Counted from the stretch's first letter, positions 33,339 through 43,708 are shown. The stretch: 64,000 nt of DNA from Pseudoxanthomonas sp. J31 (GCF_000510725.1 NZ_AZNZ01000001.1:496001-560000), one strand, 5' to 3'. Numbers and translations: made by a program. The notes: generated by a model not told the origin, from the letters alone.

Positions 33339-34007
33339 ATGACCAAGAACAAACTCGCCGCCCTGGCCCTCGCCCTGCCGGCCGCGCTGCTCGCGCCCGC
33401 CGCCATCGCCGCCCCGTTCGAGGACGTCAGCGTCGGCGCCGGCGTGTCCACCCTCGGCTACGGCGTGGACGTCAACGCCAGCCTCAGCAAGCGCTTCTCC
33501 GCCACCGTCGGCTACAGCACCTTCCAGTTCGACGGCGACGAGACCACCGACGAGGTGCGCTACGACGGCGAGCTGAAGTCCGACAACGCCCGCGTGCTGC
33601 TGAACTGGCATCCGTTCGCCGGTGGCCTGCAGCTGTCGGTCGGCGCCGTGGTCGGCGACATCAAGGCCGCGGTGACCGGCACTCCGCGCGCCGGCGGCGT
33701 CTACGAGTTCAACGGCACCGAGTACTCGGCCGAGGACGTGGGCAGCCTGCAGGGCCGCGTCGAGCTGAAGGACAAGGTCGCCCCGTACGCCGGCATCGGC
33801 TACCGCTCGCGCGGCGGCTCGGGGCTGGGCTTCTACGCCGAGCTGGGCGTGGTCGCGGCCAAGACCTCGGTCGAGCTGGTCGCCACCGGCCTGGCCGGCG
33901 ACCCCCAGTTCGCCGCCGACCTGGAAGCCGAGCGCCGCGACCTGGAGGACAGCGTCGACCTGAGCCTGTACCCGGTGCTGGGCGCCGGCCTGGTGTACCG
34001 CTTCTGA
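33339..34007 (+). CDS. small outer-membrane beta-barrel protein
   Basis: A 222-residue protein with a signal peptide (KNKLAALALALPAALLAPAAI, cleavage near AIA-APFED, about residue 24) and alternating amphipathic strands. Examples are VSVGAGVSTLGYGVDVNASL, RFSATVGYSTFQF, RVLLNWHP and GLQLSVGAVVG, and the protein ends in the strand VLGAGLVYRF, with a C-terminal Phe as required by the BAM machinery. This fits an 8-stranded OmpW/OprF-like or Xanthomonad-specific porin-like barrel. I cannot assign a family with certainty. Followed by a very strong terminator. Confidence 0.75.
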   Translation: MTKNKLAALALALPAALLAPAAIAAPFEDVSVGAGVSTLGYGVDVNASLSKRFSATVGYSTFQFDGDETTDEVRYDGELKSDNARVLLNWHPFAGGLQLSVGAVVGDIKAAVTGTPRAGGVYEFNGTEYSAEDVGSLQGRVELKDKVAPYAGIGYRSRGGSGLGFYAELGVVAAKTSVELVATGLAGDPQFAADLEAERRDLEDSVDLSLYPVLGAGLVYRF

Positions 34008-34056
34008 TCCTGCGGATTCCCTGATCCGCCGGCCCGCGCCGTTGCGCGGGCCTGGC

Positions 34057-34090
34057 AAGGCCGCCGCTCTTCGCGGCGGCCTTCTTTTTT
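34057..34090 (+). terminator. intrinsic terminator after the outer-membrane protein gene
   Basis: Perfect 11-bp stem AAGGCCGCCGC / GCGGCGGCCTT, 5-base loop, followed by CTTTTTTT. Separates the outer-membrane protein gene from the aroG leader. Confidence 0.93.
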
Positions 34091-34181
34091 TGCGTTCCGT
34101 GACCGCATCCACGCCGCGGACGCGCGGGTTGCGGATGAAACTGTGGCAGCGCACAAGCACCGCGTGCTATCAATACGGCCC

Positions 34182-34262
34182 ATGATCGCAACCCGTGCCA
34201 GCTTTTACTTTTGGTACTACTTTCCGAAGCCGCTGGCGGAGGAAGGATTGCGCTCACCCTGA
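34182..34262 (+). CDS. aromatic leader peptide of the DAHP synthase attenuator
   Basis: A 26-codon open frame that begins 100 bases before the terminator preceding aroG. Residues 8-14 are F-Y-F-W-Y-Y-F: three Phe, three Tyr and one Trp codon in a row, in an otherwise ordinary sequence that continues PKPLAEEGLRSP and stops at 34260-34262. Such a cluster of the pathway end products is the mark of a ribosome-mediated attenuator. The control codons (34203-34223) lie just before the arm 34231-34239 that can pair either with 34197-34202 or with the terminator's 5' arm. No Shine-Dalgarno is visible; TATCAA at 34168-34173 could be a -10 box, which would make the leader frame nearly leaderless. The upstream terminator at 34057-34090 isolates it as its own unit. 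Confidence 0.85.
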   Translation: MIATRASFYFWYYFPKPLAEEGLRSP

Positions 34263-34315
34263 AGAAAGCTTCAGACGCATTCCCGAAAGCCGCCAGCGAA
34301 CCTGGCGGCTTTTTT
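34197..34315 (+). promoter_or_regulatory. transcription attenuator of aroG (alternative RNA pairings and terminator)
   Basis: Three mutually exclusive pairings. 1:2 is GCCAGC (34197-34202) with GCTGGC (34232-34237). 2:3 is CGCTGGCGG (34231-34239) with CCGCCAGCG (34290-34298), 9 bp perfect. 3:4 is the terminator AAAGCCGCCAG (34286-34296) with CTGGCGGCTTT (34302-34312), an 11-bp perfect stem, loop CGAAC, T-run to 34315. A ribosome held at codons 8-13 would cover arm 1 and leave arm 2 free to form 2:3, which blocks the terminator. Confidence 0.85.
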
Positions 34316-34361
34316 CATGCCGCCACGCTGGGCAGACCCCACACCAAGAGATGGAAACGCC

Positions 34362-35438
<1,077 letters not shown>

Positions 35439-35451
35439 ATCCGCCCCCCGG

Positions 35452-35487
35452 ACGCCCCGGCCGCGCACCGCGCCCGGGGCGTTTTTG
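35452..35487 (+). terminator. intrinsic terminator of aroG
   Basis: ACGCCCCGG (35452-35460) pairs with CCGGGGCGT (35474-35482), then TTTTT. The 13-base loop can form a small GCG/CGC inner stem. Confidence 0.8.
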
Positions 35488-35579
35488 CGCAGTCCGTTCA
35501 GGCTGATGGCCCCCGCAGGTGCCCGCGGCGGCACCGGAAAGGTGCCCGCGGGTCCTGCCCGGGATCCATGTCGGTTCAT

Positions 35580-35595
35580 GTGATACCGGTATCAC
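35580..35595. promoter_or_regulatory. perfect 16-bp palindrome GTGATACCGGTATCAC, candidate operator
   Basis: Perfect dyad with no spacer, in the aroG-glnE gap, unlike the GC-only palindromes common in this genome. A central CCGG with flanking TGATA/TATCA is the pattern of LacI-family operators. No regulator gene of that family is nearby. Confidence 0.45.
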
Positions 35596-35599
35596 TTCG

Positions 35600-35770
35600 G
35601 GGAATATCCGTATTCAGCAAAAATGCCCGGAAATCCACGTTGATGAATCGGCGGGTGCTGTTTTGCAGTGCAGCGTGCAAAGGCTTCGGACGCTCTTCAC
35701 GATGGCCCCGCATCCCGACGTGGGGGAGGGAGCAGGCCCGCTGGCAGTACGCTGCAAGCGGGCTTTTTTT
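35600..35770 (+). ncRNA. candidate small RNA between aroG and glnE
   Basis: A terminator sits at 35736-35770 (stem GCCCGCT / AGCGGGC with an inner GCAG/CTGC stem, then seven T) but no gene ends there: the aroG terminator is 250 bases upstream and glnE starts at 35820. This suggests a short transcript starting somewhere between about 35600 and 35680. The region has no credible protein frame. Promoter elements are weak (TTGATG at 35640-35645). The 16-bp palindrome 35580-35595 would lie just upstream. It could also be the leader of glnE with a terminator used for regulation. Confidence 0.4.
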
Positions 35771-35819
35771 ATGCCTGCCCGGCCCGGGCGCGCGCCGGGC
35801 GCATGCCACAATCCGGGCG

Positions 35820-38657
35820 ATGAGCACGCCCACGCCTCCCGTCCCCGCCGCGGATGAACTCCGCAGGCTCCACGCCGAACGCGCCCTTTCCACCCTGCGT
35901 GCCGCCTCGGCCGAGCATGCCGCGCTGCTGCAGGACCCCGGGCTGTGCGACCGCGTCGCGCGGGTGGCCCTGGGCAGCGACTTCGCGATCGAGACCCTGC
36001 GCCGGCAGCCGGCGCTGCTGGCCCACCTGGCCGCGGACGATCCGGCGCCGCTGCCGCCGCCGGTGCTGGACCCGCTGCAGCCGCACGACTGGCCCGGCCA
36101 GCTGCGCCGCTTCCGCGCCGCCGCCTCCACCCGCCTGGTATGGCGCGACGTGCTGGGCCTGGACGACGTCGACGCCACCCTGGCTGGCAGCACGCGGCTG
36201 GCCGAGCAATGCCTGGCGCTGGCCCTGGAGGCGCTGGAGCAGGAGTTCGCGCAGCGCCATGGCGTGGTCCGCGATCCGGCCGGGCGGCCGCAGCGGCTGG
36301 TGGTGTTCGGCCTGGGCAAGCTCGGCGGCGGCGAGCTGAACTTCTCCTCCGACATCGACCTGGTCTACGCCTACGCCCACGAGGGCGAATCCGACGGCCG
36401 CCGCGCGCTGGAAGCCGAGGAATACTTCGCGCGCCTGGGCCAGCGCCTGGCCAAGCTGCTGGACGAGGTCACCGCCGACGGCTTCTGCCACCGCGTCGAC
36501 CTGCGCCTGCGTCCGTTCGGCAATGCCGGCCGGGTGGCGTGGTCGTTCGCGGCGATGGACCAGTACTTCCAGCGCGAGGGCCGCGACTGGGAGCGCTATG
36601 CCTGGCTCAAGGCGCGCACCGTGGCCGGCGACATCGCCGCCGGCGAGGCCTGGCTGGAGACGCTGCGCCCGTTCGTCTACCGCCGCTACCTGGACTTCAC
36701 CGCGCTCGACGGCCTGCGCGCGATGAAGGCGGCGATCGTGGCGGAGATGCAGCGCCGCGACATGGCCGACGACCTCAAGCGCGGCCGCGGCGGCATCCGC
36801 GAGATCGAGTTCCTGGTGCAGTCGCTGCAGCTGATCCGCGGCGGGCGCGAACCGGCGCTGCGCGGCCGCTGCCTGCTGCCGGCGCTGCAGGCGCTGGTGG
36901 AGGGCGGGCAGATCGCCGCGCAGGACGGCGCCGCGCTGGCCGCTGCCTACCGCTTCCTGCGCCGGCTGGAGAACCGGGTGCAGATGCTGGGCGATGCCCA
37001 GGTCCACTCGGTGCCGGAGGATCCGGAAGCGCGCGAGCGCATCGCCCTGGCCCTGGGCCACGCAGGCTGGGAGGCGCTGGCGGCGGAACTGGCCGCCTGC
37101 CGCGCCCGGGTCTCGGCCGAGTTCGACGCGCTGCTGGTGCCGCGCCGGCGCGAATCCGCGCCGGACGCGCTGCAGGATTACTGGCGCGCGCTGCCGCAGG
37201 CCGGCGAGGCCGGAGTGCTGGCCGATGCCGGTTTTGGCGATTCCGCCGGCGCCGACGCGGCACTGCGCGACTTCGCCCGCGGCAACGGCGTGCGCGCGCT
37301 GTCGGACGCGGCGCGCGCGCGCCTGGACCGGGTGGTGCCGGCGCTGCTGGGTGCGGCCGCGCGCTCGGCGCAGCCGGATGCGGCGCTCAAGCGCCTGCTG
37401 GGCCTGCTGCAGTCGATCCTGCGCCGCGCCAGCTACCTGGCCCTGCTGGACGAGCAGCCCAGCGCGCTGGCGCGGCTGGTCGACGTGCTGGCGCGCAGCG
37501 CGCTGCTGGCCGACCGCATCGCCGCCTATCCGCTGCTGCTGGACGAGCTGCTGGACATCCGCGTGGCCGGGCCGATCCCGGACGCGGCGGAAATGCACCG
37601 CGCCTGCGCCGCGGCGGTGGCCAGCGGCGACGGCGACCCGGAGGCGGCGTTGCGCGCGCTCAACGAGGTGCGCCTGGCGCTGAGCTTCCGCATCGCCCTG
37701 GCCGCGCTGGATCGGCGCCAGCCGGCCACGGACAGCGTGCGCGAGCTGGCCTGGCTGGCCGACGCGGTGGTGGCCCAGGTGCTGGCCATGGCCGAGGGCG
37801 AGGTGGTCGCTGCGCACGGCCGCATCCCCGGCGGGCGCTTCGCCGTGGTCGGTTACGGCAGCCTCGGTGGCTGCGAGCTTGGCTTCGGTTCGGACCTGGA
37901 CCTGGTGTTCCTCTACGACGCCGACCCGGAGGCCCTGTCCGACGGCGCGCGGCCGCTGGAGGCCGGGCGCTGGTACGCGCGCCTGGCGCAGAAGGTGGTG
38001 GGCCTGCTGGGCGCGGTCACCAGCGCCGGGCGCCTGTACGAGACCGACATGCGCCTGCGCCCGGACGGCGGCAAGAGCCTGCTGGTGTCCTCGCTGTCCA
38101 GCTATTCGGAATACCAGCTGCACCGCGCCTGGACCTGGGAGCACCAGGCCCTGGTGCGCGCGCGCATGGTCGCCGGCGATGCCTCGATGGGGGCGGACTT
38201 CGAGCGCATCCGCCGCCAGACCCTGGCGCGGCCGCGCGATCCGGCGGCGCTGGCCGCCGACGTGGCCGGCATGCGCCGGCGCATGCGCGCCGAGCTGGAC
38301 CGCAGCGACGCGGCGCGCTTCGACCTCAAGCAGGGCGCCGGCGGCCTGGTCGACCTGGAGTTCCTGGTGCAGTACCTGGTGCTGCGCGAGGCCGCGACCT
38401 GCCCGCCGCTGCTGGAGCCGCGCGACACGCCGCGGCTGCTGGCCGCGCTGGGCGCGGCCGGCCGGCTGGCGGAGGCCACCGTGCAGGCGCTGCTGGCGGC
38501 GCATGCGGCGCTGGTGGAGGCGGGCCTGGGCTGCACCCTGGACCGGCGCCCGCGGCTGGTTCCCGACGACGGCGCGCTGGATCCGCAGCGGGCGCAGGTG
38601 GCCGCTGCGATCGCCGCGCACGGACTGGTGTTCGACCCGGCGCCGGACGCCTCCTAG
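35820..38657 (+). CDS. glnE: bifunctional glutamine synthetase adenylyltransferase/deadenylase GlnE
   Basis: GlnE, 945 residues, adds and removes AMP on glutamine synthetase in response to PII and glutamine. It has two nucleotidyltransferase domains, each with the GxGxLGG...SDxDL signature. The N-terminal (deadenylylating) domain has [19 protein letters not shown] (about 162-180) and the C-terminal (adenylylating) domain has [19 protein letters not shown] (about 677-695). Starts at 35820 with [17 protein letters not shown]; an 84-codon open extension upstream is not conserved and crosses a terminator. Its TAG overlaps the TAG of the convergent ELM1-like gene (CTAG). Confidence 0.95.
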   Translation: MSTPTPPVPAADELRRLHAERALSTLRAASAEHAALLQDPGLCDRVARVALGSDFAIETLRRQPALLAHLAADDPAPLPPPVLDPLQPHDWPGQLRRFRAAASTRLVWRDVLGLDDVDATLAGSTRLAEQCLALALEALEQEFAQRHGVVRDPAGRPQRLVVFGLGKLGGGELNFSSDIDLVYAYAHEGESDGRRALEAEEYFARLGQRLAKLLDEVTADGFCHRVDLRLRPFGNAGRVAWSFAAMDQYFQREGRDWERYAWLKARTVAGDIAAGEAWLETLRPFVYRRYLDFTALDGLRAMKAAIVAEMQRRDMADDLKRGRGGIREIEFLVQSLQLIRGGREPALRGRCLLPALQALVEGGQIAAQDGAALAAAYRFLRRLENRVQMLGDAQVHSVPEDPEARERIALALGHAGWEALAAELAACRARVSAEFDALLVPRRRESAPDALQDYWRALPQAGEAGVLADAGFGDSAGADAALRDFARGNGVRALSDAARARLDRVVPALLGAAARSAQPDAALKRLLGLLQSILRRASYLALLDEQPSALARLVDVLARSALLADRIAAYPLLLDELLDIRVAGPIPDAAEMHRACAAAVASGDGDPEAALRALNEVRLALSFRIALAALDRRQPATDSVRELAWLADAVVAQVLAMAEGEVVAAHGRIPGGRFAVVGYGSLGGCELGFGSDLDLVFLYDADPEALSDGARPLEAGRWYARLAQKVVGLLGAVTSAGRLYETDMRLRPDGGKSLLVSSLSSYSEYQLHRAWTWEHQALVRARMVAGDASMGADFERIRRQTLARPRDPAALAADVAGMRRRMRAELDRSDAARFDLKQGAGGLVDLEFLVQYLVLREAATCPPLLEPRDTPRLLAALGAAGRLAEATVQALLAAHAALVEAGLGCTLDRRPRLVPDDGALDPQRAQVAAAIAAHGLVFDPAPDAS

Positions 38658-39631
38658 GGCGCGTCCTCCAGTCCCAGCCGCCGGCGCACCTCGGCGGCGA
38701 CCCGCGCGGTCTCGCGCAGCGGCTGCACCGGGAACGGTTCCAGCCCGCCGGCAAGCGCGCGCACCCGGCCCAGATCCTGCAGTGCGCGCAGGAAGGCCGC
38801 CAGGCGCCCGCGTGCCAGCTGCGGTTCGAGCACGTACACCGGCGCGTCGGTGGCACAGGCCTCGGAGAGCATGTTCACCGAGTCCGGGGTGCAGACGATG
38901 CGGTCGGCGCAGGCCAGCAGGCCCGGATAGGGGTTGGCGCCGCCGCCGTCCCAGGCCATGCCCGGCACGCCCTGCATCGCCGCGTGCAGCGGCGCGGAGG
39001 CGGCCGCCGGGGTGCGCCGCGAGACCGTGGCCAGCAGGCTGCCACCCTCCGCACGCACCTGCGCGCGCAGCGCCGCCAGCGCCTGCGCCAGCGAATCCAG
39101 CGACCAAGGCGCATGCCGGGTCGGGCCGCCCAGCAGCAGCGCGGTGCGCGGACGCGGCAGCGCGCACAGCGCGCGGAACTGCTGCCGCGCCCGTTCCAGC
39201 CAGGCGTCGTCGACCGGGTTGAGGCTGCCCAGCAGGGTGATGACGTTGGTGCCGCGCAGGCGGTCATGCTCCGGCACCACCACCAGGTCCCAGTGGCGGC
39301 TGTCGATGCGCGGATCGAGGATCTGCACCGCACGCGCGCCGCGCTCGCGCGCCAGGCGCCCGGCCAGCGCACCCTGGCGGCCGCAGCCGATCGCCAGCGC
39401 CGGGGCCGGACCCGCCAGGGCCGCCGCCAGCCCGGGACCAAACGCGTGCCGCGCCCCGGGCAAGCGCCGCGGCGCCAGCCAGCGCCAGGGCGCGCGCGGC
39501 GCCAGTTCCGGCAGGTGCGGCGAGTCCAGGCCGAGGGCGCCGGCCAGGGCCTCGGCCTGGCGCACGTTGCCGGCGTTGCCATCGGTCAGCAGCCAGGCCG
39601 TGGTGGACGCGTTCCGTTCCATGCGCGACAT
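38654..39631 (-). CDS. mitochondrial-fission ELM1 family protein
   Basis: A 325-residue protein of the ELM1 family (DUF1022), probably a glycosyltransferase-like protein found in lipopolysaccharide regions of many proteobacteria. Family segments are [18 protein letters not shown] (about 12-29), the VQILDPR block (about 98-104), [12 protein letters not shown] (about 162-173) and [21 protein letters not shown] (about 245-265; written as [13 protein letters not shown] + CATDAPVY). The start is the ATG at 39631; 39622 is possible. Ends face to face with glnE by overlapping stop codons. Function not established. Confidence 0.8.
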   Translation of the reverse strand: MSRMERNASTTAWLLTDGNAGNVRQAEALAGALGLDSPHLPELAPRAPWRWLAPRRLPGARHAFGPGLAAALAGPAPALAIGCGRQGALAGRLARERGARAVQILDPRIDSRHWDLVVVPEHDRLRGTNVITLLGSLNPVDDAWLERARQQFRALCALPRPRTALLLGGPTRHAPWSLDSLAQALAALRAQVRAEGGSLLATVSRRTPAAASAPLHAAMQGVPGMAWDGGGANPYPGLLACADRIVCTPDSVNMLSEACATDAPVYVLEPQLARGRLAAFLRALQDLGRVRALAGGLEPFPVQPLRETARVAAEVRRRLGLEDAP

Positions 39632-39731
39632 CAATTCGTTCCGGGCCGGATTTGGTAAACCGCTGCTGCAACACTCTACACTGCGGCCCACCCGTGGCCT
39701 CGTGCCGCAACCGGACCCTTTAGCCAGAACC

Positions 39732-40319
39732 ATGAGCCAACCGTTGAACGAAGCCGCCCTCGACCAGCTGTTCCGCAGCGCCCGCACCTACAACGCCTTC
39801 ACCGGCGAAGTAAGCGACGACACCCTGCGCCGGCTCTACGACCTGCTGAAGCTGGGCCCGACCGGAGCCAATACCACGCCGGCGCGCTTCGTGTTCGTGA
39901 AATCGGCCGAGGCCAAGGCCAAGCTCGCCCCGGCGCTGTCCGAGGGCAACCATGCCAAGACCATGTCCGCGCCGGTGACGGTGATCGTCGGCCGCGACCT
40001 GGATTTCCACGAGAAGCTGCCCTACCTGTTCCCGCACGCCGACGCCAAGGCCTGGTTCGACGGCCCGCGCGAGGGCCGCGACAAGCCCTCGCTGCTGAAC
40101 ATGTCGCTGCAGGCCGGCTACCTGATCCTGGCCGCGCGCGCGCTGGGCCTGGACGCCGGCCCGATGACCGGCTTCGACCCGGCCAAGGTCGACGAGGCGT
40201 TCTTCGCCGGCACCAACATCCGCTCGGAAATCCTGGTCAACCTCGGCTACGGTGACCCGGCCAGCCTGTTCCCGCGTTCCCCGCGACTGTCCTTCGACGA
40301 AGCCGCGCGCATCGTCTGA
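39732..40319 (+). CDS. nitroreductase family protein (RutE/malonic semialdehyde reductase-like)
   Basis: A 195-residue FMN-dependent nitroreductase-fold protein. RTYNAF (about 18-23), [19 protein letters not shown] (about 40-58; shown as [10 protein letters not shown] + PARFVFV) and the C-terminal [19 protein letters not shown] are typical of the HadB/RutE subgroup, which reduces malonic semialdehyde in pyrimidine breakdown. No other rut genes are nearby, so the substrate is uncertain. It precedes a YceI gene by 46 bases. Confidence 0.83.
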   Translation: MSQPLNEAALDQLFRSARTYNAFTGEVSDDTLRRLYDLLKLGPTGANTTPARFVFVKSAEAKAKLAPALSEGNHAKTMSAPVTVIVGRDLDFHEKLPYLFPHADAKAWFDGPREGRDKPSLLNMSLQAGYLILAARALGLDAGPMTGFDPAKVDEAFFAGTNIRSEILVNLGYGDPASLFPRSPRLSFDEAARIV

Positions 40320-40365
40320 GGCGTCGCCCCCGCAGTCGTCACGGCAAACCACAAGGAGTTCCACC

Positions 40366-40941
40366 ATGCGCAAGATCCTGCTCGCCGTCGCCCTGGCCGC
40401 CTTCGCCGGTGCTGCCTCCGCCGCCCCGGTGACCTACAACCTCGATCCGACCCACACCAACGTGCTGGCGCAGTGGAGCCACTTCGGCTTCTCGCATCCG
40501 TTCGCCAACTTCGGCGACGTCCAGGGCACCCTGGTGTACGACGCCGACAACGTGTCCGCCTCCAGCGTGGAGGTGACCTTGCCGCTGTCCGGCCTGGAGG
40601 CCTTCAGCAGCAAGTTCAACGAGCACCTGCGCAGCGCCGACTTCTTCGACGCCGAGAAGTACCCGACCGCGAAGTTCAGGAGCACCAAGGTCGAGCCCGC
40701 CGGCGAGGGCAAGCTCAAGGTCACCGGCGAGCTGACCATCAAGGACATCACCCGCCCGGTGGTGCTGGACGTGACCTTCAACAAGGCCGCCGACCATCCG
40801 ATGCTCAAGGCCCCGGCGATCGGCTTCGACGCCACCGCCACCATCCTGCGCAGCGAGTTCGGCGTGGGCGCCTACGTGCCCAACGTCGGCGACGAGGTGA
40901 CCCTGCGCATCACCACCGAGGCCCACGCCAAGGCCAAGTGA
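40366..40941 (+). CDS. YceI family periplasmic lipid-binding protein
   Basis: A 191-residue YceI protein: signal peptide (KILLAVALAAFAGAASA, cleavage near residue 20), then a lipocalin-like barrel that binds polyisoprenoids in characterised members. Family segments: YNLDPTHTNVLAQWSHFGF (about 24-42), FNEHLRSADFFDAEKYPTAKF (about 84-104; in two blocks FNEHLRSADFF, DAEKYPTAKF), and IGFDATATILRSEFGVGAY. AAGGAG precedes the ATG. Role in isoprenoid or stress physiology is family knowledge only. Confidence 0.9.
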   Translation: MRKILLAVALAAFAGAASAAPVTYNLDPTHTNVLAQWSHFGFSHPFANFGDVQGTLVYDADNVSASSVEVTLPLSGLEAFSSKFNEHLRSADFFDAEKYPTAKFRSTKVEPAGEGKLKVTGELTIKDITRPVVLDVTFNKAADHPMLKAPAIGFDATATILRSEFGVGAYVPNVGDEVTLRITTEAHAKAK

Positions 40942-41049
40942 GGCCCGCCGGTGCCGGCCCCGCGCGGGCCGGCACCGCCGCGACCCGGGCCGCGGTGGCC
41001 CGCGCGCTGGTAGAATCCACGCGCTTCCTGCCGATCCGAGCTACACGCC

Positions 41050-41247
41050 ATGAACACCACCGCCGCCGCGCCCGCCAATGCCGAGAAGCGTTACACCGTG
41101 CACCGCGCGGACCTGCCGCTGAGCTGCCCGACGCCGGAAATGGCGCTGTGGAACTCGCACCCGCGCGTGTACCTGCCGATCCAGGACGAGCCGAACGGCG
41201 AGGCCAAGTGCCCGTACTGCTCGGCCGTCTACCAGCTGGTCGACTGA
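41050..41247 (+). CDS. small zinc-finger protein (NDUFS6/zf-CHCC type)
   Basis: A 65-residue protein with a C-terminal zinc site: Cys26, His37, Cys54 and Cys57 in the pattern CPTPEM ... SHPRVYLPI ... CPYCSAVYQL. This is the zf-CHCC domain of the mitochondrial complex I subunit NDUFS6, often encoded alone in proteobacteria next to envelope genes. It precedes a glycosyltransferase gene by 28 bases. Function not known. Confidence 0.85.
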   Translation: MNTTAAAPANAEKRYTVHRADLPLSCPTPEMALWNSHPRVYLPIQDEPNGEAKCPYCSAVYQLVD

Positions 41248-41275
41248 CGCCCGCCGCATCCCGGCCACGCCGCCG

Positions 41276-42388
41276 ATGCGCCGCCTGACCGTGGTCCAGC
41301 TGCTGCCGGCGCTGGAATCCGGCGGCGTCGAACGTTCCACCCTCGAGATCGCCGCGGCCCTGGCCGCCGGCGGCCACCGCGCCATCGTCGTCTCCGCCGG
41401 CGGCCGCCTGGTGCCGCAGCTGCGCGCCGGCGGGGCAGAGCACGTCGAACTGGCCATCGGCCGCAAGTCGCCGGCCGTGCTGCGCCATGTCCCGGCCCTG
41501 CGCCGGTTGTTCCTGGACCAGGGCGTGGACATCGTCCACGCGCGCTCGCGCCTGCCGGCCTGGCTGGGACGGATGGCCCTGGCCGGACTACCGGCCGCGC
41601 GCCGCCCGCACTGGGTCACCACCGTGCACGGACTCAATTCGCCCGGGCGCTACAGCGCGGTCATGGCCAGCGGCGAGCGCGTGGTCTGCGTCTCGCGCAC
41701 GGTGCGCGACTACGTGCTGCGTCATTACCCGGACACCGATCCGGGCCGGCTGCGGGTGATCGAGCGCGGCATCGATCCGGCGCAGTTTCCGCCGCGGCCC
41801 TTGCCCGATCCCGCTGCCCGCGCCGCGGTGGCGGCGGAGCACCCGGCCCTGGCCGGGGCCGCCCCCTTGCTGCTGCTGCCCGGGCGCGGCACGCGCCTGA
41901 AGGGCCATGCCGACGCCCTGCGGCTGCTGGCCGCCCTGCGTGCCGGTGGCCAGCCGCAGGCACGGTTGTGGCTGCCGGGCGCGCGCGAACCCGGGCGCGA
42001 GGCCTATATCGCCGAACTGGAGGCCTTGGCCGCGCAGCTGGGCGTGGCCGATGCGGTGCTGTTCACCGCACCCACCGCGGCCATTGCCACCGCGTACGCG
42101 GCCAGCGACCTGGTGCTGCAGCTGTCGCGCAAGCCCGAGGCCTTCGGCCGTACCGTGGTGGAAGCGCTGGCGGTGGGCCGCCCGGTGCTGGGCTGGGCCC
42201 ATGGCGGGGTGGGCGAACTGCTGCAGGCGCTGCAGCCGGCCGGCGCGGTGCCGCCGTTCGACAGCGATGCGCTGGCCGCGGCCGCAGCCCGGCTGTTGCG
42301 CGAGCCGCCCGCGCCGGTGGCCGTCCCCTTCACCCTGCAGGCCATGCAGCAGGCCACTCTGGACCTGTATGCGGAACTGGCCGGCTGA
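41276..42388 (+). CDS. glycosyltransferase family 4 protein, probable lipopolysaccharide transferase
   Basis: A 370-residue GT-B-fold glycosyltransferase. The N-terminal half (LLPALESGGVERSTLEIA, about 8-25) and the C-terminal donor-binding half with LLLPGRGTRLKGHADAL (about 198-214) and the EX7E-like KPEAFGRTVVEALAVGRP (about 286-303) are typical of GT4. Overlaps the start of the O-antigen ligase-like gene by about 20 bases; with waaA and lpxL nearby it probably builds lipopolysaccharide core. Acceptor unknown. Confidence 0.88.
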   Translation: MRRLTVVQLLPALESGGVERSTLEIAAALAAGGHRAIVVSAGGRLVPQLRAGGAEHVELAIGRKSPAVLRHVPALRRLFLDQGVDIVHARSRLPAWLGRMALAGLPAARRPHWVTTVHGLNSPGRYSAVMASGERVVCVSRTVRDYVLRHYPDTDPGRLRVIERGIDPAQFPPRPLPDPAARAAVAAEHPALAGAAPLLLLPGRGTRLKGHADALRLLAALRAGGQPQARLWLPGAREPGREAYIAELEALAAQLGVADAVLFTAPTAAIATAYAASDLVLQLSRKPEAFGRTVVEALAVGRPVLGWAHGGVGELLQALQPAGAVPPFDSDALAAAAARLLREPPAPVAVPFTLQAMQQATLDLYAELAG

Positions 42389-43694
42389 GCACGCTCCCGC
42401 GCCTGGCCGCGCGTTCGCCTGGACGCCGGCCTGGGTGCTGCTGGCGGTGGCGCTGTGGCCGCTACCGGGGCCGGCCGAGGCGGTGCTGTCGCTGGGGGCG
42501 CTGGCGGTGGCCGTGCAGCTGGCCTGGTGCGCGCTGCGGCGCCGGCCGTTGCCGCTGCAGCGCGGCGCGTTCGTGCTGGCGGGCCTGCTGTTCGGCGCCT
42601 ACTGGCTGCCGGAGCTGCTGTCGGCCGCGGACGCGCTGGACCGGGCCCGGGCCTGGAAGGAAACCCTGGCCGACCTGCGTTACCTGCCGCTGCTGTGGGG
42701 CGTCGCCATTGCCGTGCGCGAACCGCGCGGGCGCGGGGTGGTGCTGGGTGGGCTGGCGCTGCTGGCGCTGGCCTGGAGCGTCGATGCGCTGCTGCAGGCG
42801 CTGGCCGGGGCCAGTCCGCTGTTCCTCGCCCTGGACGCGCTGAAGGCGCTGGCCGGCGGCGGGCCGCTGTGTCCGGTTGCCGAGGTGCAGGCCTGGGACC
42901 GGGTCAACGGCGTGTTTGGTGACTGCAATCCCAAGCTGGGCCTGGTGCTGGCCAGCCTGGCGCCATTCGTCCTCGCCCCGGCGGCGGCGCGCGGGCGGGC
43001 GTGGGGCTGGTGCCTGGCCGCGGCGGTGCTGGGCCTGGCCGTCGTCCTCGGCGGCGCGCGTGCGGCCTGGCTGACGTTGGCGCTGGTATTGCTGGCCACG
43101 GGCTGGCGGGTGCTGGGGCCGGCGCGGCTGGCCGGCTTCGGAGCTGCCGCGCTGCTGGCGCTGGTGGCGCTGTACCTGGCCTCGCCGCCGCTGCAGCAGC
43201 GGGTGGCGCGCACTGCGCTGGCGCTGCAGGCCGATGCCGGCGGGATCGACGGCGCCTTGTCCGGACGTGGGCGGATCTGGCGGGGCGCGCTATGCATGGC
43301 ACGCGAGCATCCGCTGAACGGCGTGGGCGTGCGCGGCTTCCGCCGGGCCTGGGCAGGCTGCGATCCGGCGCCGGCGCAGGAGACCCTGTGGGGCGGCGGC
43401 GAGGCGCTGCACGCGCACCAGCTGGTGCTGGAACTGCTGAGCGAGACCGGCGTGCTGGGCCTGCTGGCCTGGCTGGGCGGGGCCTGGGCGGCGTGGCGCG
43501 GCTGGTGCCGCGCCGGGCCCGCGGCGCGCCGGCGCGCGGCCCCGGCATTGCTGGCGCTGGCGGCGACCGTGTTCCCGCTCAACACCCACCTGGCGTTCTA
43601 TTCCACCTTCTGGGGCGGGGTGCTGATGCTGCTGGCCGGGCTCTACGCCGGGCTGCTGCATGCCCGCGGCGACGCGCCGGCGGCGCGCGCCTGA
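42369..43694 (+). CDS. O-antigen ligase family membrane protein (WaaL-like)
   Basis: A 441-residue membrane protein with about 11 hydrophobic segments. The periplasmic loop before the last helices contains LSGRGRIWRGALCMA and HPLNGVGVRGF, then the HAHQLVLELLSETGVLGLL motif (about 343-361), which together define the Wzy/WaaL ligase family. It likely joins O-antigen or other glycans to lipid A core. The only in-frame ATG before the first helix is at 42369, overlapping the GT gene by 20 bases; a GTG at 42435 is an alternative. The pair is probably co-translated. Confidence 0.82.
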   Translation: MRNWPAEHAPAPGRAFAWTPAWVLLAVALWPLPGPAEAVLSLGALAVAVQLAWCALRRRPLPLQRGAFVLAGLLFGAYWLPELLSAADALDRARAWKETLADLRYLPLLWGVAIAVREPRGRGVVLGGLALLALAWSVDALLQALAGASPLFLALDALKALAGGGPLCPVAEVQAWDRVNGVFGDCNPKLGLVLASLAPFVLAPAAARGRAWGWCLAAAVLGLAVVLGGARAAWLTLALVLLATGWRVLGPARLAGFGAAALLALVALYLASPPLQQRVARTALALQADAGGIDGALSGRGRIWRGALCMAREHPLNGVGVRGFRRAWAGCDPAPAQETLWGGGEALHAHQLVLELLSETGVLGLLAWLGGAWAAWRGWCRAGPAARRRAAPALLALAATVFPLNTHLAFYSTFWGGVLMLLAGLYAGLLHARGDAPAARA

Positions 43695-43708
43695 GCTCCG
43701 GGCCGGCC

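Noticed and set aside
35568..35819. 84-codon upstream extension of glnE
   Set aside because: It crosses an intrinsic terminator and a palindrome, and the GlnE family starts near the ATG at 35820.
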